Shown here piece by piece: positions 10,593 to 21,412 of a stretch of DNA of 64,000 nt. The stretch's first letter is position 1. Each line of letters begins with the position of its first letter. Source of the stretch: Rheum nobile (Eukaryota; Streptophyta; Magnoliopsida; Caryophyllales; Polygonaceae); the NCBI GenBank assembly GCA_027886185.1, contig WOAB01000226.1, positions 1,674,001 to 1,738,000 of the forward strand. Direction: 5' to 3'. The notes under the pieces are model-generated. The model worked only from the letters and a program-made list of their open reading frames with translations. It did not search any database and was not told where the DNA came from. The position numbers and the translations under genes are program-made.

Positions 10593-11219
10593 TCATCTAC
10601 TATGAACGGGACTTCCCCCACACATGTCCACATCTGCTACCTTCTCTTGCATGTTAGTAGACAAAGAAATCTCCGCGCAAGGACTAACTGTGTCACTCTC
10701 TAAGTCGGCATATAGTTCATTTAAACATGTGATATCAAAAATGTCTTGAATAATAGGATCAATCACATCAATAGCACAAAGAGAATGTTCATCATTGGGG
10801 TGCTTCATAGCTTCATGAATGTTAAATTCTACCTCGTCCCCATCAAATTCCATAGTAAGTGTCCCAGTGCTCACATCAATCTTAGTACAGGAGGTTTTCA
10901 AGAAAGGCCGTCCTAGAAGAATAGGGGCTCCATGAGGGTCATCCTCCATATCGAGTACATAGAAATCAGCGGGGAAAATCAGCCTGTCTACCATAACTAA
11001 GACATCTTCTACTACCCCTCTAGGATAAACATTGGACTTATCTGCTAACTGCACTACTATCCCTGTTTCTTGAAGCGGTCCTAATCCCATGGTTTTATAT
11101 ATAGAATAGGGCAACACATTGATTGATGCACCTAGATCTAACCTGGCTTTCTCTACATGGGTGGCTCCTATTGTATATGGAATAGTGAACATGCCAGGGT
11201 CACTGCACTTGGGAGGCAT
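10593..11219 (-). pseudogene. Athila aspartic protease region of gag-pol
   Basis: About 208 residues in the same frame as gag (11223 onward), separated from it by a single in-frame stop at about 11220-11222. The active-site segment reads ARLDLGASINVLP, where Athila proteases typically have DLGAS in place of DTG/DSG. PILLGRPFLKT is the flap-distal ILGRPF-type motif of retropepsins. The protease would cleave the Gag-Pol polyprotein in the virus-like particle. It stops at about 10593 (SPVHSR then TAG) and a frame disruption separates it from pol. Confidence 0.75.
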
Positions 11220-11222
11220 TCG

Positions 11223-12706
11223 CTATTGAAAGACTGCAGAAACTCTCTCACTAACCTGAATCTTTTGGTTTCCCTTCAGCTTTTGTCTTCTTTTATTTGT
11301 GCACAGTTCTTTCAGAAATTTAGCATAACTAGGCACAGACTCTACCAGTTTTAGGAGAGGAATATTTACCTCACATTTGCTAAAGATGTCAAAGATTTCC
11401 TGGTTGGTCTTTGGCCTTCTTTTCTCCTTCAATGCCTCGGGAAAGGGTGCAGGTGGCTTTTCAGGGTTGAGCGGGGGAAATTCTAGCTGGATATAATCTG
11501 TGTAGTCCTCCGTGTTCAACCCGTGATCACGGTTCTCACCCCGCGGTCGCGGTTCCTCCTCGCTTTTTCTCGCCCTTTCCGTGATATAACCGTGATCGCG
11601 GTTCTCACCCCGCGGTCGCGGTTCTTCCCAGCATTCATCTCTTATTGGTGTTTCATCCTTTTCCACAGCATAGGGGTCATTCACCCTTTTTCCACTTCGC
11701 AAGGTGACGACATTGGCTTCCTGCTGGTTTTCGCAGTCCTTGTTTTGAGTTTTCGCCATTGCAGGCGTCCAATGCGTTAGCTGTTCCAGTGATGCACCCA
11801 AGCTAAACATAGTTTGCTGAGAGGATTGGTGCAGATTATGATTTTGCTGAGAGAGTTGAGAGAATCCCTCTTTCATTACTTGTGCGTTGTTTGCACCAGC
11901 TTGAATCACCGCTTGTGTCAACGCTTGAAGTGTCTGGGTGAGAGCCAACAGTGTATTCTCACCAGATACCGGCTGTGGTTGCTGAGGTTGGATTTCTATG
12001 ATGTTCACTTCTTGCACAGCATGCACTTCTGCTTTAGAAATGTTTGTGGTGCTTGCTTTAACTTTTGAGCGGTATTGCCTTGAACTCTCAGAAAGTTCGG
12101 AAAAGACTTCGAAGGCTTCTACGGGGGTTTTGTTCAAGATGTTTCCCCCACAGGTAGCATTCACCAATCGACGGTCTTCTTCTAGCAATCCACCGAATAA
12201 ATAAAGCGCCAAGTCTTGATCTGAGTAACCATGAAATGGACAGTTAACTACCAGCCTCCTGAACCTCTCATAATAGTCGTACAACTACTCGCCCTGAGAT
12301 TGTTCAATATTGCTGATGCTTCTTTTCAGGCTATTGAGCTTTGTTGCCGGAAAGTACTTTTCCAGAAAGGTTTGCTTCATTTTTGCCCAAGTGTCTATGC
12401 TGCATGGGGTCAAGTAATAGAACCATTCCTTTGCTGCATCCTTTAAAGAAAAAGGAAAGGCTCTCAACTTGATTTGGTCTTCAGTAACTCCCCGGGGTTG
12501 CATACTAATGCAGACTGAATTGAATTCATGCAAGTGTTTGTTCGGATTTTCCTCATCGGTTCCTCTGAAATGAGGTAACAAATTGATCAAACCCACTTGA
12601 GCTCAAAATTCACGCCCTCGTGGATTTCCGGAAATTGGATAGCCAGAGGTTGTTGCTCTGGGTACTGTGTTGTTAATTGCCTCAGTGTTCGGTTTTCTTG
12701 TGCCAT
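11223..12706 (-). pseudogene. gag: Athila gag (capsid), interrupted
   Basis: Gag forms the cytoplasmic particle that packages element RNA. The probable start is the Met at 12706 (MAQENRTLRQLTTQYPEQQP). A one-base frame disruption occurs near 12597. The retrotransposon Gag core continues at 12285-12596 (LPHFRGTDEENPNKHLHEF, AFPFSLKDAAKEWFYYL), then an in-frame TAG at 12285-12287 precedes YDYYERFRRLVVNCPFHGY. The C-terminal half is Gln- and Ser-rich and carries two in-frame copies of EEPRPRGENRDHG encoded by palindrome pairs. It ends at VSAVFQ before the stop at 11220-11222. No CCHC knuckle is visible, as I would expect for Athila. Confidence 0.75.
11521..11621. repeat. Two palindrome pairs inside the gag reading frame
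   Basis: CCGTGATCACGG at 11521-11532 with CCGCGGTCGCGG at 11541-11552; CCGTGATCGCGG at 11590-11601 with CCGCGGTCGCGG at 11610-11621. Both pairs are 20 bp start to start and encode the repeated EEPRPRGENRDHG block. Confidence 0.9.
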
Positions 12707-12842
12707 AGCTGTATTTCTTCACCAAATTTATCTAAGCTGCGAATCACACTTGACAAAACAAAAGTTAATAATGTTTTAGGGAACCGTAAGATAGGTTCCC
12801 TAAAAGATCAATATTCAATCTATTCACAAGAAAACAGACAAT
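12707..12842 (-). other. Athila leader between primer-binding site and gag
   Basis: Untranslated leader on the - strand. No ORF or RNA gene is recognised; it may hold packaging signals, which cannot be identified by eye. Confidence 0.5.
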
Positions 12843-12863
12843 GATTCCCCGACAACGGCGCCA
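12843..12863 (-). other. Primer-binding site of Athila element (tRNA-Asp type)
   Basis: On the - strand TGGCGCCGTTGTCGGGG follows the LTR end (...ACGTCA) after a short AAT spacer. It complements the 3' end of plant tRNA-Asp (CCCCGGCAACGGCGCCA) with one mismatch, the primer known for Athila-group elements. Confidence 0.85.
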
Positions 12864-12867
12864 AATT

Positions 12868-14191
12868 TGACGTGGCCTAAGGTCGTTATGCCAAATCAAA
12901 GTAAACCTCAACTTCCAAACTAGTATAGTAAGTAAGCAAGGGTCGAAATCCCAAGAGAATCACAAACGTCTGTATTCCTGTCACAAATCAAATACCAATC
13001 GAACAATAGTAACAAATGGGGGGTTTTGAGGTTTGGTTTTGCTAATGTCTAAAGATGTCTCAAATAAAAGGGAAAATATTCCTCCTAGCAAATATCCACA
13101 ATTCCCTAAAGATGGTTCATCATAGACTATCTCGAATTCTTCTTCCTTCCTATGGTTGTTCCTGTCTCGATCGTGAGTAGATTAATAGGTCAACTAGACC
13201 TAAGAACCCTTACCAGTGAATAACCCTAGCACCACTAGTGATTCAACCCAAAGACAGCTTTGCACATAAGAATTAACTTGGATGCATGCAATACTTCAAC
13301 CAAAAGCATTCAGCATACAATTATCTCTCCCTACGATAAACAATCTCAACCAGGTCATGCAAATCGCAGTTGCTACAACAGAATAGGACGTTAGCCCAAC
13401 AGTTTCCTAATCCTAGCAGTCAGAAAATCACCAATAACAACTAGTTGCGCAGACTAGTGAAATCAGTAAGATTCAATAAGAATAAGCTTAGAAGAGATAA
13501 TACAATCCAATAGGAACTCGAATATGAATAACAGTCTCACAACCAAAATCCAATGAATGCTTCAATTGCCAGGCGGAACCAAGAAGGTTAGTTCCTCCTC
13601 ATGTTCTTCATAAATTAAGAAATGAAAAGTGAAATGTAAAACTCAACTGAATCTAGATCTCCCACCTCAAAACCTAAAACTAAGAGAGTATATATAGGTG
13701 GGCTAACAAATGACCTAGCCCAATAAGAAAAGAAACGGAATAAAATGAGAAAATAAGAAAAGAAAACAGAAAAGATAGATTCGGGAAAAGTCCGAACTTC
13801 CTGCGTTGATGACCCGCGATCGCGGCCCATGGACCGCGATCGCGGCCCCTTGTGGCTCCGCGCTCTTCACACTTCTCCGCGCCTGCAGATAATTCTCGAC
13901 TTGCCCTGAGGGACCGCGATCACGGCACCCTTGCCCGCGGTCGCGGTTAGTGCTCGGCCTTTACTCCTTGGCTTCGCCTCCTAACCTCTCCTCTTCACTT
14001 CCTTGGCGTCTTCTCTTGGTGGCTTCCTTCCTCAGTGTCTCCTATGATATCCAAGATAGCTCAAGCACTTCCAAAAACACCAAACTTCGCCCCCAAACGC
14101 CATACACATGAATGTGTCTAAATCTACCCGAATGGCACCAATAAAACCCTCTAATAACTCTTAGTTAAGCCCTACAAAGTAGTGCTTATCA
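12868..14191 (-). repeat. 5' LTR of - strand Athila element (complete)
   Basis: 1324 bp bounded TGACGTGG...GCTTATCA on the + strand. The left edge touches the primer-binding site and the right edge is followed by another polypurine tract, so this LTR is shared with a second unit in tandem (14192-17237). It contains TATATATA at 13689-13696. Confidence 0.85.
13814..13946. repeat. Palindrome pairs in Athila U3 (copy 2)
   Basis: CCGCGATCGCGG at 13814-13825 and 13834-13845 (20 bp), CCGCGATCACGG at 13914-13925 and CCGCGGTCGCGG at 13935-13946 (21 bp). Confidence 0.9.
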
Positions 14192-16139
14192 AACTCCCCC
14201 ATGCTTAGACCTTTACTCGTCCTCGAGTAAACTAATAAAGAGTCTACTCCTCCAATGCAGCACCCAAGGTCTCAGGAAGCATGTCCTCCAACTAAGAGTC
14301 ACCTAACCCATGCCAAGCTCCTGGCGTCAATCCACATTCACAATACATTCTCCATCATCAAGCTTTAAGGGACAAGCAGAGTACTTCCCCTAAGCCTAAC
14401 CCGGACATCCAATAGTGTGAGTAGCCTCTAATCCTAGCCTCCATCTATGACTCCTTATTCCTCCCAGAATGACCTACCCGACAATCCTTCTTTGTCTCCA
14501 CTTCTTATGTCGCCCCGTCGGTAAAATGATAAAAAACACTCCTCTTCTTTTCACTCATTTTGCCTAGGAGCCCTTTCGGGTTTTCATCCTAGCCACTCAT
14601 ATTTTTCTCATAGATGTGCTTACATAAGCTCACGCCACACAGACACCTTATTACCCCAGCCTAGCGCTGGTCCGGGCCACCTGCTTATTACCCAAGCCGC
14701 CCTTTCGGGTTTTCGACTTGTCCCAGGATTTTCAATTTTTTTTTTTTTGTAAATAACAAAAACTCGAAATTGCTGGAATTCGAAAATGCTCAATTGACTA
14801 CTGAATCAAATGTGCTGAAACGAATGCAAAGACTGAATACAAAGATAGAAAGTAAATATAGATTCCTCCCCCACACTAAAAGATCACATTGTCCTCAATG
14901 TAGAAAGGACAAAGAAAAAGAATTGGGGGGAAAGAATTATACTCACTTTGGTGGTGTGGATGGTGTTGCGGGACCTTGTCCCTTGAAAAAGGCCTCCTGT
15001 CTGTGGCGTAGAAGTGCCACTTGTCCCTCAATATCATCAAAGCGTGTGACCGAATACTGGTGTAGGCGGTCTAAGTCCAGCGCAAATGCTTGTACAACTG
15101 CCGCCGTTGTGGTCTGCTGGGTGTAGATCTCCTCCTGCCTGGCCGAAATGCGAGCTAGAAGGTCCAGGATTTGGCTGGGTGAGCCAAACGTTGGGGCCTC
15201 CTTTCTCGCGGGTGGTCGGGCAAGCGCTGGTAGTACTCTAGGTTCGTCTGAAGGTAGGGCAAAATCCCTTGCTGTCAGACTAAAGGGCATTGGTCGCGGT
15301 AGCTTCATCCTGTGGTCCCTTGCGGCATGAGATAACCAAACGAATCCGTCCCTACGATCACCATAGATGAGCTTGGACTTCCTCAATTGGTCAATGTTGT
15401 AAATGAAGGAACCAGGGACCGGCGCTAGCGTGGTCTCTTCAGGATCAAAGTACTTTAAAGCGATAAGGGTGATCATACCCCCAAAACCATTTCTGCATGC
15501 GGCCTTCTTTTGCGTCTTCTGGACGGAATACATGAAAATATCCGCCCAGTCTGGAACTGCCTCACTTTCTGGGGTGAGACACCATAGGATCGCCATGTCG
15601 ACACATGAAATCTTGTTTACCTCCCCTTGACCCAAGAATGCAACTGCAAGCACTTTGTGGATCAAACGTAGGCAAGGGTGGGTAATTTTGTAGTTATACT
15701 CTCCTCTAGTGTCGAACTCTTCCCCTGTAGCTTGCAACCAGAAGTCCAAGTGTTTGCCATTAGTGGACTCCCAACCAGGTGTAGGTGGGGCGGAGACACG
15801 AAAAAGCTCTCTAAGGTCTGCCTTGGTCAAGGTATACTTCTTGTCCCGCAACTGGAAGGAGAAGGCCTTGCCCATGTCCTGTGGTTCGAAAGTAGCAACG
15901 AATTCATAGACTAAAGAGTCATAAGTTGGTACCTTCTTCCACAGGAATCCTCCCAGTCTGCCATGATCGAGGAGTTGCTTGGTACAGTCCCAAAGTTGGA
16001 GAACTGTTAGGGCTGCACCATCGAAGAACTTTGTTGGGATCACTTGCTTCCTCTATAGATCCTTCCAGATCTTGATCTGCGGTTTGGACATCTTCCGGGA
16101 CATGGATTGGGCCATGGCTACTGTTCGGGTGGCTGGGGA
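14192..16139 (-). mobile_element. Partial second Athila internal region (tandem, deleted)
   Basis: Repeats 4925-6885 closely: polypurine tract, non-coding 3' region, third ORF. It then breaks off within the sequence GGGAAAAT at about 16136-16143 and continues directly into LTR sequence corresponding to position 13074 onward. Pol, protease, gag, primer-binding site and about 200 bp of LTR are missing. The two parent sequences share GGGAAAAT at the breakpoint, so a microhomology-mediated deletion is likely. Confidence 0.85.
14943..16115 (-). pseudogene. Athila third ORF (env-position, ATHILA ORF-1-like), copy 2
   Basis: The better preserved copy. It is open for 366 residues (16043 to 14943) and extends in frame to a Met at 16115 (MAQSMSRKMSKPQIKIWKD), with one stop (TAG) at about 16054-16056. 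It has the same conserved blocks as copy 1, including GGFLWKKVPTYDSLVYEF and EVNKISCVDMAILWCLTPE. The C-terminal portion (about 290-366) is helical and Gln/Arg-rich (ARISARQEEIYTQQTTTAA), possibly a coiled coil. The family is known only from Athila-type elements. With pol and gag deleted from its unit, it could be made only from a hybrid transcript. Confidence 0.7.
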
Positions 16140-17237
16140 AAATATTCCTCCTAGCAAATATCCATAATTCACTAAAGATGGTTGATCATAGACTATCTCG
16201 AATTCTTCTTCCTTCCTATGGTTGTTTATGTCCCGATCGTGAGTAGATTAATAGGTCAACCAGACCTAAGAACCCTTACCAGTGAATAACCCTAGCACCA
16301 CTAGTGATTCAACCCAAAGGCAGCTTTGCACATAAGAATTAACTAGGATGCATGAAATACTTCAACCAAAAGCATTCAACATACAATTATCTCTCCCTAC
16401 GATAAACAATCTCAACCAGGTCATGCAAATCGCAGTTGCTACAGCAGAATAGGACGTTAGCCCAACAGTTTCCTAATCCTAGCAGTCAGAAAATCACCAA
16501 TAATAACTAGTTGCGCATGCTAGTGAAATCAGTAAGATTCAATAAGAATAAGCTTAGAAGAGATAATACAATCCAATAGGAACTCGAATACGAATAACAG
16601 TCTCACAACCAAAATCCAATGAATGCTTCAATTGCCAGGCGGAACCAAGAAGGTTAGTTCCTCCTCATGTTCTTCATAAATTAAGAAATGAAAAGTGAAA
16701 TGTAAAACTCAACTGAATCTAGATCTCCCTCCTCAAAACCTAAAACTAAGAGAGTATATATAGGTGGGCTAACAAATGACCTAGCCCAATAAGAAAAGAA
16801 ACGGAATAAAATGAGAAAATAAGAAAATAAAACAGAAAAGATAGATTCGGGAAAAGTCCGAACTTCCTGCGTTGATGACCCGCGATCGCGGCCCCTTGTG
16901 GCTCCGCGCTCTTCACACTTCTCCGCGCCTGCAGATAATTCTCGACTTGCCCCGAGGGACCGCGATCGCAGCACCCTTGCCCGCGGTCGCGGTTAATGCT
17001 CGGCCTTTACTCCTTGGCTTCGCCTTCTAACCTCTCCTCTTCACTTTCTTGGCGTCTTCTCTTGGTGGCTTCCTTCCTCAGTGTCTCCTATGATATCCAA
17101 GATAGCTCAAACACTTCCAAAAACACCAAACTTTGCCCCCAAACGCCATACATATGAGTGTGTCTAAATCTACCCGAATGGCACCAATAAAACCCTCTAA
17201 TAACTCTTAGTTAAGCCCTACAAAGTAGTGCTTATCA
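16140..17237 (-). repeat. Athila LTR copy 3, lacking its U5-side end
   Basis: Matches 13076-14191 with few differences, includes TATATATA at 16755-16762, and ends CTTATCA at 17237. The next bases (CAAGGGTAAAAC) are chromovirus LTR, so this is the outer edge of the Athila block and its insertion point in the Tekay-like LTR. The expected duplication there is CAAGG. Confidence 0.85.
16880..16992. repeat. Palindrome array in Athila U3 (copy 3), one unit lost
   Basis: CCGCGATCGCGG occurs once at 16880-16891 where copies 1 and 2 have two; precisely one 20-bp unit is absent. CCGCGATCGCAG (16960-16971) and CCGCGGTCGCGG (16981-16992) remain, 21 bp apart. Confidence 0.9.
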
Positions 17238-18315
17238 CAAGGGTAAAACAGAAATGTTCTAAGGTAGGCGTATTAGGTTAGACCCATCGCTTCTCGAATG
17301 AAAGCCGATGACAATAGTAAACCTCAATTCCTCTACAGATTGATTCAAAGAAGAATGATCAAGAGAAGACTCCTAAAGATCGAGTCTAAAGGAAACATAT
17401 GAAGAGAAGACTCCAAGAGATTGAGTCTTATCGGAAAGTATGACAAGTGTTCGGGAACATTAAAGTTTCACACAAGCGTTTAAAAAGACTTGCCCATTTG
17501 GGTCCACGACCAACCTCACCGCGTAATGCGAATTCAGATTTGGAAGGAGGACTTACTTTAGTCAAAGTCCAGACCAGTTTCCAAGTTGTACTTCTCGGCC
17601 AAGGTTCATTAATTATGTGCATAGCAGCACTTATCTTATTTTAGTGACAAAGCGTACATTCACGTTATAAGCTTTTATATATCATCTCATCGCGAGAGAT
17701 ATTGAAGGGAATAAATCCCGAGAATCGGCACCAGCTGTGTGCACCTACCCTGAGTAAGGGCAATGTCATGATCAGAGAAAGTACTAGGGAAAAATTCTCC
17801 TAGCACCAGTTATAAAGAAACAACTAGACCTCGCAAGGTACATAGCATTCCTACGAATACTCATTCTAACTAAACAGTTCAGATCACACAATAGTCCACA
17901 TCAATTCCATCATGGTAACAGTATATATATATATATATCTATAATAGCGTTGTTTCTAGCAGTATATACAACCTATTATAATATCTCTTTTAATCGTATC
18001 AAATACGTTTATCAAAACTGTTCCCAACGAAAACAATATTCATCCCATTTAATTAACAATTAAAACAATTGATAATTAATAGAAATATGGAATGATAAGC
18101 AAGAGCGAACCGCCACTTGCCTTAGATTAGACGAACGATTGACGAAGACGGGTTTCTAGGTCCGGAACGGGAACAGAACTCGGATTACAGATTCCTACGG
18201 AACGACCCATAACGAAACCCTGGGTTAGATTCAATATTTAAAATGATACGAATCGAAGAAGGAACGAACCAAATCGAAGGAACGAAGGCCCCGACTGAGA
18301 CCGACAAGCCAAAAG

Positions 18316-18472
18316 CCACGATCGCGATTGCCCAGGCAATCCGCGGTCGCGGTGGCTCTGCCGCGGTCGCGGGCGTCGAGGACGAGTGTCCGTGAGTGAC
18401 AAAGGTTGCGGCCGTGAATGCGGTCGCCTATGTCACAGCCGCGGTCGCGGCAGTTCATGTCCGCGATCGCGG
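18316..18472. repeat. Palindrome cluster, downstream of the Tekay LTR TATA (copy 1)
   Basis: CCACGATCGCGA 18316-18327, CCGCGGTCGCGG 18341-18352 and 18361-18372 (20 bp), CCGCGGTCGCGG 18439-18450 and CCGCGATCGCGG 18461-18472 (22 bp). Further GC-rich degenerate words lie between. Confidence 0.88.
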
Positions 18473-18711
18473 ACATGAACTCCAGCGACTCAAAAGGGAG
18501 AAATCTCACCGGGGGCAACGCGACGGGGCTCGATTCGGATGGGGCTCGACTCCTGGGCACCTTGCACCTCCAATGCACCACGTCCTCCAACAAGAGCTCC
18601 GGCGACAGCTTGAAGATTCCGGTGAGAGCTTCAACTTCCGGCGAGCAAGAAAACGAGAGAGGAAGAGTGTGATTTCAGATTAGAGTGTCCTTCAACCTCC
18701 AGATCGAGCTC

Positions 18712-18720
18712 CTTTTATAG
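18712..18720 (-). promoter_or_regulatory. TATA box of Tekay-like LTR (copy 1)
   Basis: CTATAAAAG on the - strand, conserved at 27554-27562. A U3 palindrome cluster lies 105-205 bp upstream and another cluster lies downstream. Confidence 0.6.
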
Positions 18721-18824
18721 GCCAAATGAAGATCTCGCCCAGCCCAGATCAACGGCGAGCCAGAATCAACGGTGGCGCGAACGGAGAGGAGTCAGACGAC
18801 GCGACGTTTGCGTGTTGGAGTTTT

Positions 18825-18925
18825 CCGCGGTCGCAGAACTTTATCCGCGGTCGCGGAAAATTCTTGTGCCCAGCCCTTCTGAAGCCCATATTTCCGCGGT
18901 CGCGGAAATGCCATCGCGGTTGCGG
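18825..18925. repeat. Palindrome pairs in Tekay U3 (copy 1)
   Basis: CCGCGGTCGCAG 18825-18836 with CCGCGGTCGCGG 18845-18856, and CCGCGGTCGCGG 18894-18905 with TCGCGGTTGCGG 18914-18925. Both pairs are 20 bp start to start and flanked by TTTT/AAAA, so each pair also reads as one larger inverted repeat. Confidence 0.9.
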
Positions 18926-19178
18926 AAATACCTTTTTGGCATCTGTTTTCCCGGGGAAAGGTTTGGCGTGGGTATTAAACCCCGGATTAAATATATTTGT
19001 ACCCAAACAAATATTCTAAACCCCAAAAAATACGTCGAATGTATTTTATATGACTCAGGGGATTTTACAGAGATCAATCTCGATACAGAAATCCGAACCT
19101 CTCCTAAAATGATACGATCACAAAACGATGGTTGAGTAAATTACCCAAATACCCTTACTAAAAATGAGGGGTATTACA

Positions 19179-19282
19179 TCACCTCCCCCTTAAAAGAAGT
19201 TTCGACCCCGAAACTTGGCCGAATAAACCAAAAAAATGAGGCGTTACAACACTAGCCCCTTAAAAAGGTTTCGACCTCGAAA
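19179..19282 (-). other. 3' untranslated region and polypurine tract of chromovirus
   Basis: On the - strand CTTTTAAGGGGGAGGTGA directly precedes the 3' LTR. A second tract, TTTTTAAGGGGCTAGTGTTG, lies about 65 bp upstream (near 19250-19270). Both are preceded by a TTTCGRGGTCGAAAC word. Only the one at 19179-19196 abuts the LTR. Confidence 0.75.
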
Positions 19283-20335
19283 CTAGGCCGAAAACAGCTC
19301 GGGAAAGCGACTAAGCATATCCTCCTCAGTCTCCCTGGTTTCACAAGTAACCTCTTCAGATCTAGCCTTGGACCAAAGAATTCGTACTAATGGTACTACC
19401 TTGTTCCGCAATTACTTCTCGCGATGCTCGAGAATACGCACAGGTATCTCTTCGTAGGTACCATTTGCCTGAATCTCGATATCATCATAGCTCAGCACAT
19501 GAGACACATCTGGTACGTACTTTCTCAATAAGGACACGTGGAATACGTTATGCACCGGATGTACCGATGGCGGCAATGCCAAACGATACGCTAGAGACCC
19601 CACCCTATCAAGGATCTCAAACGGTCCCACGTAGCGAGGGTTAAGCTTCCCACGCTTGCCGAACCTGAACACACCATTGGATGGCGACACCCTGACAAAC
19701 ACCTTGCCACCAACCTCGAATTCGACATTCCTGCGTTTCAGATCTGCGTAAGACTTTTGTCGACTCTGAGCTGTCAACATCCTTTGTCTGATCAACGCAA
19801 TGTCCGAAGCAGTCCTTTCGACTAATTCTGGTCCGAGCAGAACCTTGTCGGCATTCTCATCCCAACAAATCGGAGATCTGCACCTTCGACCGTACACAGC
19901 CTCGAATGGAGCCATCTTGATGGTAGCATGCCAACTGTTGTTGTACGTGAACTCAATCAGACTTAGGCTATTCTCCCAGCTAGTCGGACGGTCAAGTACG
20001 CAAGCTCTCAGCATATTTTCCAAGGTCTGGATGGTCCTCTCAGACTGTCCATCCGTCTGAGGATGAAACGCAGTACTGAACCTCAACTCGGTTCCCATAG
20101 CCTTGTGGAGTTCCTTCCAGAATCTCGACATGAATCGGCCATCACGATCCGATATAATGATCTCTGGTGTACCATGCAAATAGACAATATTGTGTAGGAA
20201 CACTTCTGATAGCTTCTGGGTTCCCCATGTTGACTTGATAGCCACGAAGTGAGCACTCTTCGTGAGCTTGTCAATGATTACCCATATAGCATCCTTTTGA
20301 GTCTGAGTTTTAGGCAACCCTGTGACGAAATCCAT
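19283..20335 (-). pseudogene. pol: Chromovirus integrase core, GPY/F module and chromodomain
   Basis: The C-terminal part of the polyprotein, which inserts cDNA into chromatin. DDE residues lie in IWVIIDKLTKSAHF, ISDRDGRFMSRFW and AFHPQTDGQSERTIQ. The GPY/F-type NPRYVGPFEILDRVG and NVFHVSLLRKYVPD follow, then a chromodomain-like tail (YEEIPVRILEHREK, then after an in-frame TAA at 19412-19414, LRNKVVPLVRILWS, and the frame closes at 19283-19285). The integrase chromodomain places the element in the chromoviruses. The TAA probably arose from CAA. Confidence 0.85.
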
Positions 20336-20347
20336 AGCGTAATCCTC

Positions 20348-20809
20348 CTATTTCCATTCTGGCACTGGAAGAGGTAGCAATTCACCACCTGGTCTACGGT
20401 GTTCTATCTTGACTTTCTGACAAGTCAAGCATTTCGCCACAAACTCCGCTGCATCCCACTTCATGTTGGGCCACCAGAACTTCTTCATGAGGTCCTTGTA
20501 CATCTTGCTAGAGCCTGGATGTACAGAATAAGCTGACGAATGGGCCTCCTTCATAACCAACTGGCGAAGACCATCTACGTCAGGCACACAAATCCGGTCC
20601 TGAAACCAGAGTGATCCGTTGTCCTGAATCACGAATCCGAGAGCTTTCCCGTCCATCACTTCACTGCTTAGTATTACCAAGACCACGTCGTCAACCTGCC
20701 TTTCCCTGATTTGATCAAGTAGTGTAGCTTGAATCTCAAGCATACTCAGGTATCCACGACGCTGATCGTACAAGACTTCAATCTCGCACAACCCTTGGTC
20801 CAACTTGGT
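20348..20809 (-). pseudogene. pol: Chromovirus RNase H end and integrase zinc domain
   Basis: Same frame as its neighbours, bounded by stops at 20810-20812 and 20348-20350. It contains the segment leading into the HHCC domain (LVMKEAHSSAYSVHPGSSKMYKDL ... CLTCQKVK, with His in EAHSS and SVHPG and the Cys pair in CLTCQ) and ends at PVPEWK before TAG, which replaces a Trp codon typical for this position. Confidence 0.8.
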
Positions 20810-20812
20810 CTA

Positions 20813-21409
20813 AGCAGTGAGTAGAGCCACTACAGTCTCGTGCGGTGTCTTCCGGCTCAATGCATCGGCTACTACATTAGCCTTGTCCGGATGATACAGC
20901 AACTCGATGTCGTAGTCTTTGAGTAGCTCTAACCAGCGACGTTGTCTCATATTCAGCTCCTTCTGAGTGAACACGTACTTGAGACTGTTATGATCGATGA
21001 AGACTTGGCACCTCACACCATAGAGATAGTGTCTCCAAATCTTCAACGCAAATACTACAGCTGCTAACTCCAGATCATACGTCGGATAGTTTGCCTCATA
21101 GGTTTTCAATTGCCGAGATGCATACGCAATAACTTTTCCTTTCTGCATCAGTACGCACCCTAACCCATTCTTTGAAGCATCACTATAGACCACATAACCA
21201 TCATTCCCTTCCGGTAGCGCCAAAACTGGTGTAGAGTTCAGACACTTCTTCAGTTTTTGAAAACTGGCCTCGCACTTGTCATCCCAGACAAACTTCTTGT
21301 GGACCTTGCGGAGCAAACCGGTCATAGGTAGAGCAATTTTGGAAAATCCCTCTACGAACCGTCTATAGTATCCAGCAAGTCCTAAGAAACTGCGCACCTC
21401 CTTCACATT
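20813..21409 (-). pseudogene. pol: Chromovirus RT connection and RNase H
   Basis: Begins KEVRSFLGLAGYYRRFVEGF, the classical end of the Ty3/gypsy reverse transcriptase, then RNase H with YVVYSDASKNGLGCVLMQ, LELAAVVFALKIWRHYLYG, CQVFIDHNSLKYVF and NVVADALSR, which give the acidic catalytic positions. An in-frame TAG at 21410-21412 separates it from the RT core and a TAG at 20810-20812 follows it. Both are consistent with CAG to TAG changes. Confidence 0.85.
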
Positions 21410-21412
21410 CTA

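Larger units (their letters stand above)
17238..19178 (-). repeat. 3' LTR of Tekay-like chromovirus, truncated
   Basis: Matches 26103-28008 of the complete LTR and ends GGGGTATTACA before a polypurine tract. The outer 420 bp or so are missing because the Athila block inserted there. It contains a short (TA)n run at about 17921-17938 and a TATA box (CTATAAAAG on the - strand) at 18712-18720. Confidence 0.88.

Noticed and set aside
12843..12863. tRNA-Asp-like 3' end as a tRNA gene
   Set aside because: Only the last roughly 17 bases match and they lie at the LTR edge, so this is a primer-binding site. The same holds for 25664-25675.
4547..18472. Regularly spaced short repeats resembling a CRISPR array
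   Set aside because: The repeats are 12 bp with 8-10 bp gaps, occur only in pairs, lie in plant LTRs and coding sequence, and there are no cas genes.
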